From NCBI GenBank assembly GCA_020747015.1, contig JAGTJM010000002.1, forward strand, positions 1,240,001 to 1,304,000: a stretch of DNA of 64,000 nt, read 5' to 3'. A program made the position numbers and the translations under genes. The DNA comes from Pyrenochaeta sp. MPI-SDFR-AT-0127. Its lineage: Eukaryota > Ascomycota > Dothideomycetes > Pleosporales > Cucurbitariaceae. The notes under the pieces are model-generated. The model did not search any database, was not told the origin of the DNA, and saw nothing but the letters and a program-made list of their open reading frames with translations. Of this stretch, positions 45,701-58,390 are shown in pieces. How positions within the stretch are numbered: position 1 is the stretch's first letter; each line of letters starts with the position of its first letter.

Positions 45701-48474
45701 CAAGATTACTTTGATATGCCTCTACACTCTTGAATGAACGTTCTAGATGACACTCTGTGCTGTGAGATTTTGTCAATCGCAGCCAGATCTGATGTGGGAG
45801 GTTCCAAATACGGCGATATCGAAATGTGCTCTCAAGTTGGGTGTAGGAGATGTATTGTCTGACTTTGGTCACTACTTTGCCAGTGGGATCAGATTATTCT
45901 TGGCTGTTACCTTTAAGTTCTGCACCATGCTGAGTGAAGAGGCATGTCGTATCAAAGAAAAGTCGGTACACCTACTTCATCCTGCCCACTGTTGTGTCAG
46001 GAGTACATGTTGCCGTGGATCTTGTTGGGGCGCCGAGTTATACGGTATGTGAGTGAATTTATTCCATTTTTTTTTCAAGCATTCAACACTACGACCCTGT
46101 GGCTCCAACTTAGCACCGTTGACGGCATGGTCGTAGGCGAGGTTTTGGTAGATATTGTACATTGTTATGCATGAGTATGCAGTAATGTTATCCGCATCTA
46201 GGCCTCACTCTGTTTGACTTTGCCAGTTTTGATCGCGGAATTCGAGAGTCGGTCATAACATTTGTTCCTGTAATGCAGAATGCATGAATAGCACAATGGA
46301 ATCAATAGTTTCCAAAAAAAGAGCAAGGACGCTTATAGACCAGGTACAGTATAATGAAGCAAATGATATCTCGTTACTCTGCCAATACGGAGTCTCGTCT
46401 GTACAATAATGCGGGCAATACAATCGTCCGATAGATCACGGCGCAGGAGCTACTTCGTAAATTTATAATTGACACGTCCTGTTTCAGCAGAGATTAGAAA
46501 TGGAACCCCCCGACACCATGCCTTCCCCAGACATATCTACACGGTTTTCCGACGTCCAAAGTCCGGGTCGGATATCTCGCTCTGCATCTTGGCATGCGTG
46601 CTCCGTGCAGGTGAAGCTGAGACGCACTCGCGCGCAAGGATAGGTCCTGGAAACCCAAGGGCCCTGTTCCTGGAGGCGTACCGGTATAAAGCCACCGGCC
46701 TAAAGTTAGAATGAGATTAAGACCTCGCGTGGCCTTTTTAGCTTCCTGCGGCTCGTTACCCGCTCGGTCATTAATCTGGTGTCGCAGCAATTTTCAGGCA
46801 GAAGTTCAAGTACATGCCCGCTGCGAGTTCTCAAAAGGAAGGTACCTTTACTCTTTCAGTCTCTAGTTCGAAGCCATTTTTACGTGCTTTGATGCTAATT
46901 GATGCAGATCCCGGTGTCCATTCTAGACGTCGGTTAGAGTTATCTTTTGAAATAGGACCGATGTTCAGAATACCGGTTGGGGTTTGCGAAATGTCGAACT
47001 AACCGCATATAGTATGTTAAGAGACGGTCACGGCAAGCGTGAATGCCATTCCCAAGCGCAACTCCGATATACCCTTGAGACGCCTCAGCGGAGCTCCTCC
47101 TCTAATGAGACGGCTCGTGCCCCGATTGGAAATTTGCAGGTTTGCTCATCGTCAAAACAGCACGCTTTCGAAGGGAGAACGGGAAATTTTGTCTAGCCGC
47201 GGAGTCTAAATTTGGGTATGTGAAAGATTGACCACATCTCGGGTGCAATTCGTGCATGAAAAGATCGTACTCGTCCCGCGCATAAGTGATATTGAGGGTG
47301 AACGCCAGTGACGTTGCTTCAGCCGTTAAGCAGCCCTGTTTTCGTGCAGCCTATATTAGAAACGTGCACAGTGTGGCTGTTTGAAGATATGCGGCTGACG
47401 ATATGTCGACCCGTTTGCCATGCGACATGCAGGGTCCTGTCCGCGAAGATATTTCCGCTCGTTTTCTATGCCCCCTGCCTCATGGCTGATTCCCATGTTG
47501 GACAGGCCTGCAGACAAAGTCAAGCAGACTTGTCTGATCGTAGGTCAACTGGAGACCAAGATCGAACACGTTCTGGACGTGAGTGTTCTTCGCCCAGAGT
47601 GCATCTGAATGCTACATCGAGCAATGCATCTTAGATCGGATGTTGCAGTGATCCGTCCAGAGCAAGTGGTGCACATTGCGGGGTAAAGGTCCCTATTCGT
47701 TGGCACGTTTCTCGAGGATCTTCAAGCTACCTACTCGACCTAATGTCGCTATCATGAGATGTATCGACGGACACGAGGGGTAAAGGTCGGGCTTATTGCC
47801 AGCCTTGTCAAAGTGGTGTCACGCAGCCCGCGAAAAGTGTGGCTTGCAGTGTCTTGCAGCACCAAGTCAGCCATTCCTGTTGCCTACCCACAACCGGTTT
47901 CCTGTGCTGTTGTACCACCACATTCTTTCGAGCGCAATTCCGTGCAGCCAAGTTCACACCACGCATGTGCCAGGTAATGCTATTCAGCTTCTCACCGGCG
48001 GGCCAAACGGAGGTGCCGTTTGTGATTTGGGTACCTCGAAGCCATTGTCCTGAAGAGGAAATGCATCGACAAAAGCAACTTGGTCCCAAGTCGGCATGCG
48101 ATTCCGCCGTGCATACGACTCCATGGGTAGTTCCGGCGGTTGGCCCCGATTGATTGGGGTTCTATCTACCAAGAATGAAGCAACTGGACAACGTTTGCAG
48201 AGACGAAATGGGTTGATGATCAGCACGCTCAAAGTCTTCAGCCCCCACGATGGAAATGGACAGGTATTTCGCGGGTAAATAGCCCGCAAGGCCGAAGTCT
48301 TCACAAAGATAGAGAGGAATATTGTTTATAGCAACCTCGAACCAGAATTACCCACACGATCGGGTCATGCACGCAATCTGACATGTCTGCCAGACATTCC
48401 GCACCTGTGCAGCCAATGACGGAAGGTTTCCGGACGACATGCAGCTCGATGATGCCAAGGGGATGTCTAGATGG
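42778..48474. other. Long gene-poor region
   Basis: About 5.7 kb without a gene I can support. The left part is GC-rich and the right part mixed. Many short frames occur but none has a domain or a convincing splice pattern. A minus-strand stretch at about 45977-46190 reads as a basic helical segment (RSVECLKKKWNKF) that recalls SANT-like domains in fungal repeats, but it is too short to call. No tRNA was recognised. Confidence 0.45.
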
Positions 48475-49071
48475 TTACGCCAGCTGCTGCTCCAAGTTGG
48501 TAGCATGGTGGAGTTCTATGTGCTCGTATTGTCCGAGGAGGGCCGCATGGTGGCCGTCGTGCGTGGCTGCAAAGGCAACATGGGCTTGCGTGTTTTCCCA
48601 TCCAGTGAAGATGAGAGCCTCGTGGCTTCCCGCTGGTGCATCGCAGCGCCAGCCGTGAGCCACGGCGAACGGATGGCTGCGCTTGAGCAGTTGGGCGTGC
48701 TGGACGGCTGCCTGGTCAAACGCGTCGACGCAATCTCCACGGACGCTCAACCTCTCAATTGCTAAAACGGGCGCGTCCAGTGGAAGCGAGGCCATGCCGT
48801 CGAGCACCATGTGGACGGTCCAACAAAAATCAAGCACGTCTTCTTGGGGGCCCAAAACCGCGTCCCGCGCTGGAGAGGCGAGGAAGTCGAGATGGGCTTC
48901 CAGACTTGGCCATATGCCCAAAATATAGATCAACGTGGGGTCTTGGATGCAGTTGTAGAAGTGTGACATGGTGTGCAGCTTGCCTCGGACGAGTGATAGG
49001 CTCTGGAGCAGCGCTGCATCGTGCGCGTGGAGCCCCTTCAAACGAAGCTGGGTGACCTCGAGAACGGGCAT
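48475..49071 (-). CDS. Tandem dimeric alpha/beta-barrel (ABM-like) protein
   Basis: Single-exon frame of 198 residues. I use the ATG at 49071 (MPVLEVTQLRLKG); the frame is open upstream without an ATG. The protein is two diverged copies of one unit. Residues 1-95 (LEVTQLRLKG...LHTMSHFYNCIQDPTLIYIL...WPSLEAHLDFLAS) and 105-198 (LAIERLSVRG...HPFAVAHGWRC...ALIFTGWENTQAHVAFAAT) share the same strand-helix-strand order and the W-x-S/N-x-x-A-H element. That is the dimeric alpha/beta-barrel (ABM/Dabb) pattern, here as an intramolecular dimer. Members include small monooxygenases and stress proteins, but no catalytic residue can be named. It is divergent from the Zn2Cys6 regulator about 1.2 kb away. 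Confidence 0.65.
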   Translation of the reverse strand: MPVLEVTQLRLKGLHAHDAALLQSLSLVRGKLHTMSHFYNCIQDPTLIYILGIWPSLEAHLDFLASPARDAVLGPQEDVLDFCWTVHMVLDGMASLPLDAPVLAIERLSVRGDCVDAFDQAAVQHAQLLKRSHPFAVAHGWRCDAPAGSHEALIFTGWENTQAHVAFAATHDGHHAALLGQYEHIELHHATNLEQQLA

Positions 49072-50302
49072 GCTGGAGTGCGGGCGTAGGCGTAGGGGCA
49101 ATAATATCTCGTATCGAGTCCAGTTTTAGCAGCACACACAGAGAGAGAGAGCGCGCCGGCTACACGTGCAAGGCGGGAGAGAGTGGTGGAGCCCGGCAGT
49201 CGGGGAGGGGCGTCTTGGCACAACGCTCCCCAGGGCTGCCGGTATGCGTCCAGGGCTCTGCATCCCATCGATGGACCCGTTTGGGCGCTGTTCGGAGCCT
49301 GAACGGCCTCGAGCAAGCAGAACATGCAAGAGTACGCGACGGCGGCGCACGGGAAGCGGCCGGTGGTTGACGGTCTCCGAGGGCCAGCCATTTGCTCTCT
49401 TCCGCACACACACAGACACCCTCATACGCACACACACGCAACGCACCCCCTCTTTGCCGACGACACGGTTGCATCGCCAGACCAGCAGACTTGGGTTCAG
49501 CTTCACCTATTATTAATACACTTTCTCTTCTCCTCTTGCTGCTCTGAGTCAACGAATGACGGATGTGCGCCATCTCGCGCCCTTTCCAGGACAGTCGATC
49601 ACTGCCCGTTCACCCTATCGGCGCACGTCTAGGCTTGGCGATGCTTGTCCTAATCTCGTGATACAAAAATAGTCCGCCAAACAGCTGCCGGCAAGGGCAA
49701 GGCGTCTGATGAAACGGCCTGTCTCTGTGGTACTGCGACCACGAACGCTGCTGCGTCTGATTTGGCGGGCGGCCTGCCGACTGCTCGACTGCTCGGCTGC
49801 TGCGTCGCAATGCTCCACCCCCTCGCCCATCTCGACTCTGTGCTCGCAAAGTCTGCCTAGACTGATCGCAAGGCATACGCTCTGCAAGTTGACGTACCCC
49901 GGCCGCTCAGCCATCAAAACGCCAGCAACCGTCCGGCGGCATACCGGTGAGTCGCTCTAGGCCGGGTTGGTAACCGATGCTTAAATGCCCCAGGCCGTTT
50001 GGGTGGCCGCCGCTGTTACAATTCCAAGCGAGGCCCCATGCCATTTGTCGCAGCCGTGTATGGTACCGTATAGGGCTGTGAGTCAGCCGAGTTCAGCTGT
50101 GTCTGCACCTGGCATCCCCTGACCAGAACAAGGCCCACCCACACCCGCGGGCGTCGCTCCACGCTCCCGGTCTAAGCCCCCAATCTCGTGGTGCGCTTGC
50201 TACTAGCCATTGCATATCACACACAAGAAGAGTATATATCGCCACAGGGGAATGCTGCCCCGCGGCTCGCCTATCCCGAGTACTGAACTCTGAATCCTTC
50301 TC
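49072..50302. promoter_or_regulatory. Divergent region between ABM-like protein and Zn2Cys6 regulator
   Basis: About 1.2 kb, GC-rich, with GA- and CA-type simple repeats (near 49138-49153 and 49405-49440). No gene is supported. Both promoters must lie here. Confidence 0.5.
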
Positions 50303-51868
50303 ATGCCTTCACTGTCCATGCTGTCTCCCCAGGATCCGAGTATGCTGGACAGTTCTTCCAGCGACTCTCCCACGCTCTCTGATTGTCGTACCGACAGTGC
50401 TCCACCGCTGCCTCGCAAGCCAATACCCAGAAAGGGACACACAAAGTCACGCCGTGGCTGCTTCAACTGCAAGAGACGAAGAATCAAGTGCAATGAGAGA
50501 CACCCAGAATGCAACCACTGCATCAAGGCCGGGCTGCAGTGCGACTATCCAGCAAACATAATACAGGCAACCCAACGCTCACCCACTTCCCCACACCCCC
50601 AGGAAGTAGGCAATCTTCGATCGACGCCAGGCATGTTTGTAAGTATCCCCTCAGGCACCCCGTTCCCGTCAGCTTCGGCACGTACCTGACCATCACAGTC
50701 CATGGCTGATATGCGCCTATTCCATCATTTCCTCATCACTGCGTATCCACATTTACCAGTGGGTGCTGATAAGATTTGGATCACTGTGATCCCAAGCTTT
50801 GCACACAACGTACGTTTGTTTCCAATTCTATCTGGGCGGGGGGAAGAAGACAGACGAGCCCTGCCGGGATTTCGGGAACACTGCCGGACGCCTTCTCCAT
50901 CGTCAAAGTCGAACTAAGCGTGCGCGAACAACACCAGGCTAACATTTGTAGTATGAATACCTTATTCATTCGATCCTTGCGCTAGCCGCATCGCATCTGG
51001 ATGCCGTGTCGAACTCCGGTGTCGCTGAGCAGGCAATACAGCACCGTATCCTGGCCGTGAAGTCGCTGAACGAAGCACTCTCAGTACCACCGAAGACGAG
51101 ATGCGAGCGAGACGCCAGAATGGCTGCTGCCCTGGCTCTCGCATTTCAGTCAAGCCATCTGCAGGATGGCATGGCCGAGTTTCTGACCATGGTCAGAGGT
51201 TGCAATCTGATTGCCGGGGACGAGGCGTTGATGAACCCGGATTCGGCCTTTCATGTGTGTCCTTCCCGTGACTTGTCTAACCTCGGTTTATCAAGCGAAG
51301 AACACTCTGCTAACGAATGTAGGCTTTTCGAGAAGATGGACATCTTCAAACAATGCGAAGCCGCATTGGCACATCACAGCTGAATTGTGTCAATCGAGAG
51401 GACCTCGATCACGCCGCAATGTCACTTCGCGACGTCGAAGTGCTCAACATGTCCGACTGGGAGAGGATGTACTGGGAAATCCTTGTCCGCACAGTCGATA
51501 ACGCTTACGAAAGACCTGTGGAGGCATACACCACATTCGTCCTACTATACAACACACCGTCCAGGTGGACCCATGACGAATTCCAAGCCTTCATCGACCC
51601 AAACAACAGCGTGGCGCAAGTACTCTTGGCGCATTTCATCGCCGTTCAAGCGATCCTCACGCCCATCTTGTATCTCGAGCGGGTAGGCTTCCAAGGTGTT
51701 GATGCACCCACAGCAGTACTATCATGGATCGAAGGCATATATAGAAACGTCCCACATCACCTTAGGCACCATGTGGAGTGGCCTAGACAGGTATCGAGGT
51801 ATCCATTCATGCGCTTCCTGGGTCAGCGGCAGATGGATTACTTCGACGAAGACCCCCTACTCATTTGA
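50303..51868 (+). CDS. Zn2Cys6 transcription factor (UPC2-like layout)
   Basis: Four exons (50303-50638, 50699-50809, 50952-51254, 51323-51868) give 431 residues. The introns of 60, 142 and 68 bases are all phase 0, with GTAAGT/GTACGT/GTGTGT donors and CTGAC/CTAAC branch sites. The N-terminal Zn2Cys6 cluster is complete: C-x2-C-x6-C in GCFNCKRRRIKC, then CNHC and LQC, preceded by the GHTKSRRG stretch seen in sterol-uptake-control-like regulators. The rest is helical (LFHHFLITAYPHLP, YEYLIHSILALAASHLDA, WERMYWEILVRTVDNAYERP) like the fungal-specific ligand/activation region. It is a nuclear DNA-binding regulator. Its targets are unknown; the ABM-like gene facing it is a candidate by position only. 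It is convergent with the RTA1-like gene. Confidence 0.85.
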
Positions 51869-52391
51869 GTATTGTGATTTTTAAGCTTTGTAAGCTTGGA
51901 GCAAGACACGTTCATTGGTCTGTGACCGTGGCAAAGGACATGTATTATTATCTGATACCCATGGCAGCCTTGAGGTTCGCCCGCATTCGCTTCGTTAGAA
52001 CCATTCACTCGCTTTGTAGTCCAAAATCAATCCACGACTTCATGACCAAACACATTGGTATATAGGTGAAGACTTTTCCAGACTCATACAAGCTTATACT
52101 AGGTAGAGCAATCAAAATCGTAATGAATCCAGTCTTTAATGCCCTGGAGAGAAAAGCTTACGCCTGTTCGTTTTGCTAGGAAGACAGCTCTTGACCGCTA
52201 CTTGTGGCTTGACAATCTCCCCCAGTGATTTTCTCCTCAAACCTCCACTGCGCCTGAAGCAATATAACTCCCTCCAAGAAACTTTTGAATAAGACGCGTT
52301 AGCTTGAAACCATATCTCCGCCGTACACATCACCAATCGCCTCAATATTTCGTCTTATCAACAGCCGAACCAGACTGACGAAGCCACATCG
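51869..52391. other. 3' intergenic region between convergent genes
   Basis: About 520 AT-leaning bases between the regulator and the RTA1-like gene. No gene is seen. Confidence 0.5.
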
Positions 52392-53455
52392 CTATTTGCG
52401 TTCTCTACTAAATCTCCGCCCACCAGCAGCATCTGCAACGTAAATACCGTCCAACTGAACCCCGCTCTCCGATCCCTCCATCTGATCGAGTCCACCCTTA
52501 CCACCGAGATATTTCCCCGGGGGGACCAAGCAGAAGACAGTAATGGCAATCAACATGGGCAGTGCTTCGAAGATGTAGAACATCCACTCGTGCGTAAACG
52601 GGTAGCCTTCGATGCCGAGAGCGAATTCTATGAGACGGAATAGAGAGCGGACCTTATCGGTGTCAGTGCTCTGAAACAACTTGGGGAGATTTCAACCTAA
52701 AGAGAAAAAAAATAGGAGGGGAGGAAAGGGAGATACACATACAAGAATAAGCGAAGACGAAACCCATATAGCATGCAACACACCCCTCCACGCCGCCGGC
52801 GCATCCTGCCTCTCAACCCACCTCGTCACTCTCCAGAACCGAAACACAATGCTCAGAAACCACGTAAACGTCGCGACCTGCAGCCCCAGACCGCCAATGA
52901 TGACGTTCTTGCCAATCTTCGCCTTGTTGCCTTTCCAATCCCCCGCAATGCTTGACCCGGACCCCTGGACGAGGAACGTGAAGACGTCGAAACATACAAA
53001 GATTCTGGTGATCAGGTGTGCGGGGATCAGGAAGATGCGGTGTCGAGTTGGCGGGAGCACGGTGCGGATCAAACGGCCGATGAGGAGGTAGTTACCCGCA
53101 GCGACGAAGACGGGGGCGATGATGATGAGGCATGCGGAGATAGCGTAGGGAGGCTGGAAAAACCCCGGATTAGTTGTGCATCGTTGTGTTTGTTTGTTTC
53201 CAGGACCGAGTCCTTGAAGCTGCGATGTGTGTGTGCACTTACGATTTCATTCAACCTCTTGGTGGCCACGGCACGACAGGCGTACCCGCCTACTTCAATT
53301 GCTGAACCGATGATCACGCACACGAAGAACCATGACCGGTACTTGAATAATGTTTGCCAGGCGAGGATCACTGTGGGGACAAAGTAGAATACTGCAGAGG
53401 TAACAGCAAGCGCGTAAGAGGGGTTGTAAGGCCAGATGGACTCATCAGAGGCCAT
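52392..53455 (-). CDS. RTA1-like seven-pass membrane protein
   Basis: Three exons (53455-53243, 53153-52743, 52670-52392) give 300 residues. The introns of 89 and 72 bases are both phase 0 (GTAAGT...TTCCAG and GTATGT...TTTCAG). Seven hydrophobic segments are seen. Family landmarks are YNPSYALAVTSAVFYFVPT at the start, EVGGYACRA, APVFVAAGNYLLIGRLIR, VFVCFDVFTFLVQGSG, then RSLFRLIEFALG, HEWMFYIFEALPM and a final PPGKYL. The C-terminal 40 residues are polar. RTA1/RSB1-type proteins are lipid-translocating or stress-resistance membrane proteins of the plasma membrane; the substrate of this one is unknown. Confidence 0.88.
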
Positions 53456-55170
53456 GATGGGCGGAAGAAGGGACAGATGTAGAAGGGGAATGGAAGTAAG
53501 ATAGCTGAGAGCAATAGAAGAAGCGCAAAGGACAATGGTATGGATAAATTATAGAGAGACAATGAATGATCACATATCCCGTGGTCTTCAGCCAGGCATG
53601 AGGGTCCTTCTCCTGAACCACAATCAGCTTCTTATACCACTCCCTTCTCCTTTCATCATTCCTATAAAACACACTCCTCCTGCACCCACCTCATAATTGT
53701 AGCTAGCCTTGCGGATTCAGCGCTCCTTCCCTGCTGAATCTCAGTCCCATACCACAGAGCCCATACCCAGAGCGAGGAATTCGAGCACTGGGAACCCCTC
53801 AAAGCGAGAAACGCGGTTCACCTTTTGCATATTCCTTCACATTAATGTGCACATGTGTAATGCGTAACATTGAGCCCATATGACCACTGCAGATGGTCCT
53901 CGTCGCTTATTGGCTTCTTGCAAAATGCAATTCTCGCTTTCTTCGCATCTGTTTGTCTGGGCATTCTTCCTCCTTTTGTATACGCCGGCACATGAAGCTT
54001 TAGAGTTTGGTGGGCTTGGGAACATTGAGGCTGAGTAGGTTGAGTTGACGTAAGCGAAGGATGTAGGATTCGCAAGCTTCGCTGCTTTGGGACGGGGACA
54101 GCGGTGGACTTGGCAGCCAGGGCAAGGCATTTCTCGTAAGGCTGAATGCGTTTAATGGAGTCGGACTTCTCAATGGATATGTTGGTTGTGCATTCAATAG
54201 GATGCGAGGCTGAGCTGTTCAATCACAGGTTGTTGTCGCGTCCATGTGGAATTTTCTGGTGTAGCACGTAGTTTCCTCAACAGAGCTTTGAAGAATGCTC
54301 CGACTACATTTGATGGATAGATGTATAGACACAAGTGTGACCGAAGAGGTCGGCAAAGATATGGCTACGGTAATTGGAGTCTTGTTGCATGTTCGAAACA
54401 CTTGTGCGGCTACATGCGGCGCCGCACAACTCCCCACCTGAATAGATGCAGATTGATATCTCTTGCCTCGCCACGCAAGACTATCTCTTCGGATATGTTC
54501 AGTGGTGAGAACGTATTGGCGAAGGTATCGTAGTTTAATTAAAACTATGCTGCATATCCGAAGGATTGTTCACCAGACTTTCACTTTATCACACCTATTC
54601 TGTTTACTACGTTTTTCAATACATACTATCAACTGCTGCTAGCCAGACAGGTCGTCCACCATAAACTCGGCATGATTGATATTTCGAGCACCTTTTCCTA
54701 CAGTTTTTCGCTTCCAAGTAGATGTGCCACACTCCCATCTTTAGGAGTGGGCTAAAAGCTACAAACCTAAGCTTCTAGACGCCTCATCTGTTAGGCAGTA
54801 GCATACGTTAATGTAGGCATGGGCATAGGCCTTGTTGAAAAGAAATGAAAAAGGATCCTAAAAAGCTTCATGTCCTTTCGCTACTTGTCTTGTCTGAACG
54901 TGCTCAGTCGTGAAATTATCAATGGGGAGTCTTTCAAGCGCTCACACAGTGTAAAGATTGATTGTTAGCGGCTGGGATTAGACAAGCGGTCTTGAGCTTG
55001 GATCACAAAGGACGTGGTTCACAGAGCTTTCGTTGAAGGAGCAGGGCTACAAGGATGTTACTTATTTGTATTCAATTCATGTCTACCTGCATTTAGACCC
55101 AGAAATGCAGGTTCCCGATTAAACCTTTGCGACCGCCTTGGTCGTAACCATCAATCACCGAGCTCTCCTA
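53456..55170. other. Intergenic region, no gene supported
   Basis: About 1.7 kb. The left end is the promoter of the RTA1-like gene. Short frames near 53840-54220 have no motif. The right part (54500-55170) is AT-rich. Confidence 0.45.
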
Positions 55171-56856
55171 TCATGACCCGGCTGCGCCGGCATTTCTCGC
55201 CTTCTTCTCCTTTGGAATGTAATCCATGATCTTTCTCCGCCTATGATTTTGGGCCATCTTCCATCTAACATAAAGCAATACCGCATCCTTGAGCCCTACG
55301 AACAAACAACCACCGAGAATACTCCTACCCCAACGTGTCTGCAAGAAACCCGTTGGCTTATTTACACCACCCACTTTACCACCAGTATTCACCCAGCCAC
55401 CCAGCCATGAGGTAGCAGGGGAACCAGCAGGGGGAGTTACCCAAGAAGCTGGTAAGGTATGTCTGAGAAGCTCACCCATAGCGGCAGCTAGACTGGGGAA
55501 AATGAGTGCGCCGAGTATAGTGTCGGCAAGTGAAGTGGTGCTGAATGCTATGTTGCGCTCGCGGCGCACGCGTTGGCGGCGTGGTGCCGCAGGTTGAGCG
55601 GGGATGTTAGGTGCGGGTGCCGCATCATGAGCGATGTCGTTGACATTGACAAGTTCCGGAATAGCATCGTCATCCAATGGCGGTGCATCAAGCGGTCGTG
55701 CCGGCCCTCGCGCAATAGGTACTGGTGGGTTTTCATGCCCATCGTGGTTGTCTGCTTCGCCACCGTTATTCCAATCCGCGAAGATGTCAAAGTCGACCTC
55801 AATCTCTACACCATCCACAATATCTTCAGCGCCTTCGTCACCGTGAACATGGTCATCATCGACATGTATCTGAGCCTCCGCAGCCGTGTCCTCACCAGCA
55901 CGAGGCTGTATTTCCTTGAGCCACTTCTGCTCTCGCGGTAGCCAAACACGATCGTAGTACGCGTTGTAGAACCCTCGGAGGTACGGTAGTGCAGCAAAAG
56001 TAAATGCCGCACTTGGAGGCCACTGCAGCTGTAGCATTTCATCTCCTGGTTGACCTGAGCTGACGAAGAAGATGAGTGGTAAGAAAGGAAGGAAAGAATC
56101 CGCAAATGTCGTTCGACTCGCAACTAGGACGGTAGGTATCAGCGGTAGTCCGAGGTCCAATCTCCAATGCTGCCTCAAGTGCTCGAACGTTCGCATAGCA
56201 AGTGATGCGACGCGTGGGTTCGGTGTCTCATAGAGCGGCCCCAGAATTTGCAGTGCATCTTCCGTCCCAAAGATCTGATATATCGTATGCGTGCCGGCAA
56301 GTGTAAGCGTCGAATACAGCGCTGTTCCCGTAACCAAAGCAAAACCAGGGAGCAATAGTGTGCCCGTCAAGCGCTCGATCGTCCTTACACCCTCGACTAC
56401 GAAGCTCTTCGGCCGCTGAATCACAATTTCGCTCTTACACTGCGGACACAATATCTTTCCTGCACGTGTACCTGCCCTCCGTCTTGAGCTTGGCGCTTCC
56501 ATATCCGCAATCCAATCCAGCAGGCATTTCTCATGTGCTACCAAGGAGCAAGCACAGGGCGACCGCCACTCTGATGTCGTCTCGTCATCTTCAGTCTCGT
56601 CATTGAAGCATATCCAGCATTTCCGGGGCTCTTCATCTTCTTGTGTGCTTTGACGCTGGGCAGGAGCTGCCTGTGCTTCTACGGCTGGTTTCGCTGACTG
56701 TCTAGGAGGCGAGTTGAGCAGGAGCGTCTGCGAGTCTACCGATTGGGCTGAGAAGCTGTTCGTGCGCGTGGTTGTCTCCTGCTGTGCGGAGGATGATTCG
56801 GTGGGTGGGGACGCCCTACGTTGTGACGCGGGGCGTTGTGGTGGTAGAGATGCCAT
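55171..56856 (-). CDS. RINGv (MARCH-type) membrane E3 ubiquitin ligase
   Basis: Single-exon frame of 561 residues from the ATG at 56856, the first in the frame; the frame stays open 83 codons further without an ATG. After a Ser/Gln-rich N-terminus, a C4HC3 RINGv domain (about 80-150) shows CWIC, CAC, H-x2-C in HEKC and a final CPQC, the set that binds two zinc ions and an E2. Hydrophobic segments follow near 165-200, 255-300, 445-470 and 515-535, so it should sit in an internal membrane. A long acidic loop rich in Asp/His separates the two membrane halves. RINGv proteins ubiquitylate membrane proteins for sorting or degradation; the substrates here are unknown. The layout differs from Doa10, which is much larger. 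Confidence 0.85.
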   Translation of the reverse strand: MASLPPQRPASQRRASPPTESSSAQQETTTRTNSFSAQSVDSQTLLLNSPPRQSAKPAVEAQAAPAQRQSTQEDEEPRKCWICFNDETEDDETTSEWRSPCACSLVAHEKCLLDWIADMEAPSSRRRAGTRAGKILCPQCKSEIVIQRPKSFVVEGVRTIERLTGTLLLPGFALVTGTALYSTLTLAGTHTIYQIFGTEDALQILGPLYETPNPRVASLAMRTFEHLRQHWRLDLGLPLIPTVLVASRTTFADSFLPFLPLIFFVSSGQPGDEMLQLQWPPSAAFTFAALPYLRGFYNAYYDRVWLPREQKWLKEIQPRAGEDTAAEAQIHVDDDHVHGDEGAEDIVDGVEIEVDFDIFADWNNGGEADNHDGHENPPVPIARGPARPLDAPPLDDDAIPELVNVNDIAHDAAPAPNIPAQPAAPRRQRVRRERNIAFSTTSLADTILGALIFPSLAAAMGELLRHTLPASWVTPPAGSPATSWLGGWVNTGGKVGGVNKPTGFLQTRWGRSILGGCLFVGLKDAVLLYVRWKMAQNHRRRKIMDYIPKEKKARNAGAAGS

Positions 56857-57809
56857 GTTGGCGTAGGTGTAAGCCAGTCTTGGGACGTAGACGTGGAGAT
56901 GCAGGCTACGGAGAGCGGGGCTTCGAACAGAAGCGGGACGATGAACCGACAGGCTAGCTGAACATGATGATATTGAGTGGGAGTGCTGTTGGAAGTATGG
57001 CAAATAGCTGTTGTCTAGCTCGGCTCGTTTGTTGATTGCCGAAAGCGATGCGGAAGAAGACGTCACCTCCGCAAGCCATTCATTGCCAAGACTGAGCACG
57101 TGCACCTCTTGTGGACATTAGCACTCGCTGCAATCGACGCACATGCATAATCACAAGGTCATCTCTTCATAAGATAGCCCATCTGTATACATCTACTCTG
57201 GAAGTGTATGTGCGCTTTCTTCAACACAAGGCAGGAAGTTTCAGGGACTTGCACAACGTCCAAATGCCACGATAATTTGACATGGCGAGACTCAAGCGCT
57301 TTCCAGCAAAACAAGTTCAACAACAATCGTGAAACAGGTAATTCTGCTGAATTGGAAATTACTAGCACTCATTCGACTATGCACACATATTGTATCCGCT
57401 CTCTCTTTGGGACACGTTCGATACTGAACACATCCTTATTTACAAAATTAAAGCTGCACGATATATCACAGCATAGCGCACATACATTGAATCTTCTCAT
57501 GTATTAGAGACCTTAGATCTTCTTAGTAAGACCAGCTACGTGGATAGCAGGACCCCGAAAAACATGGCGCCTAGAACGTTTTGCCAGTGCGCGATATGCA
57601 AACTTGATAGCAAGTGCTGATTTCTGGAACCTCCTAGTCTAGATATCGACATCCATCGGCTGGTGCTAGTGAAAAGAAGGTATTGCTCGAGAATTTGAAG
57701 TTGATCTTCCGTCCGATGAAGAGGTCGTTCCTTGAGAAGGGTAAAAAGAGGACAACGAGGAGACTCTTACCGTTAGCTGTAACTAGCTCATACGAAGACA
57801 GTAAAACTG
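56857..57809. other. Intergenic region, promoter of RINGv gene
   Basis: About 950 bases, increasingly AT-rich rightwards. No gene is recognised. Confidence 0.45.
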
Positions 57810-58390
57810 CTAATATTGGGACGCACCGAACAAGTCACGTAAAAGTCCTGATCCTTGTCCAGCTTGCCGCTTCGATATCTCCTTTCTTAGTTGTAGAGTT
57901 GCGTACGCTTCTTCTCCTAATACAACTGCTATTTATACGCAAAAGATACCTAGTAAACAATAAACTTTGTCTTCTTTTAGTGTTGTTGTACGTTCAACTG
58001 CTCAATTCGCTCTTCAACACTGAACGTGGCAAGACTCCCCCCTCTAAGAGCACTGATAGGAATCTTGATGATGTCGTGAATTTCTTGCTTTAGCGATATT
58101 TTACTACACTGCCACTTGCCCTGTTTTGAGCAAACTTCAACACTGGCCGGCGCTAGAAGCTCTTGTAAAGTCCAGCCCCGTCTGAACCACCGACTCTGAC
58201 GAAAGCTTCCTTCCCATGTTATTCGGAAGGTCTCTGCATTAGTTACTTTCTCTGGTACAGAGACATCTGATAGGTATACATAGCACTTAGAAGCACGCTG
58301 GAACCAGCGGATCATACAGGTAATGGCCGTGCTAAGCTCATCGCTGGTAGATTTGTGGATGCAAATGCTATCAATCTAAGCGCCTTGACC

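Noticed and set aside
45747..46052. Cys-rich plus-strand frame of 101 codons
   Set aside because: No signal peptide, no splice support, and cysteines are spread without pattern; probably chance.
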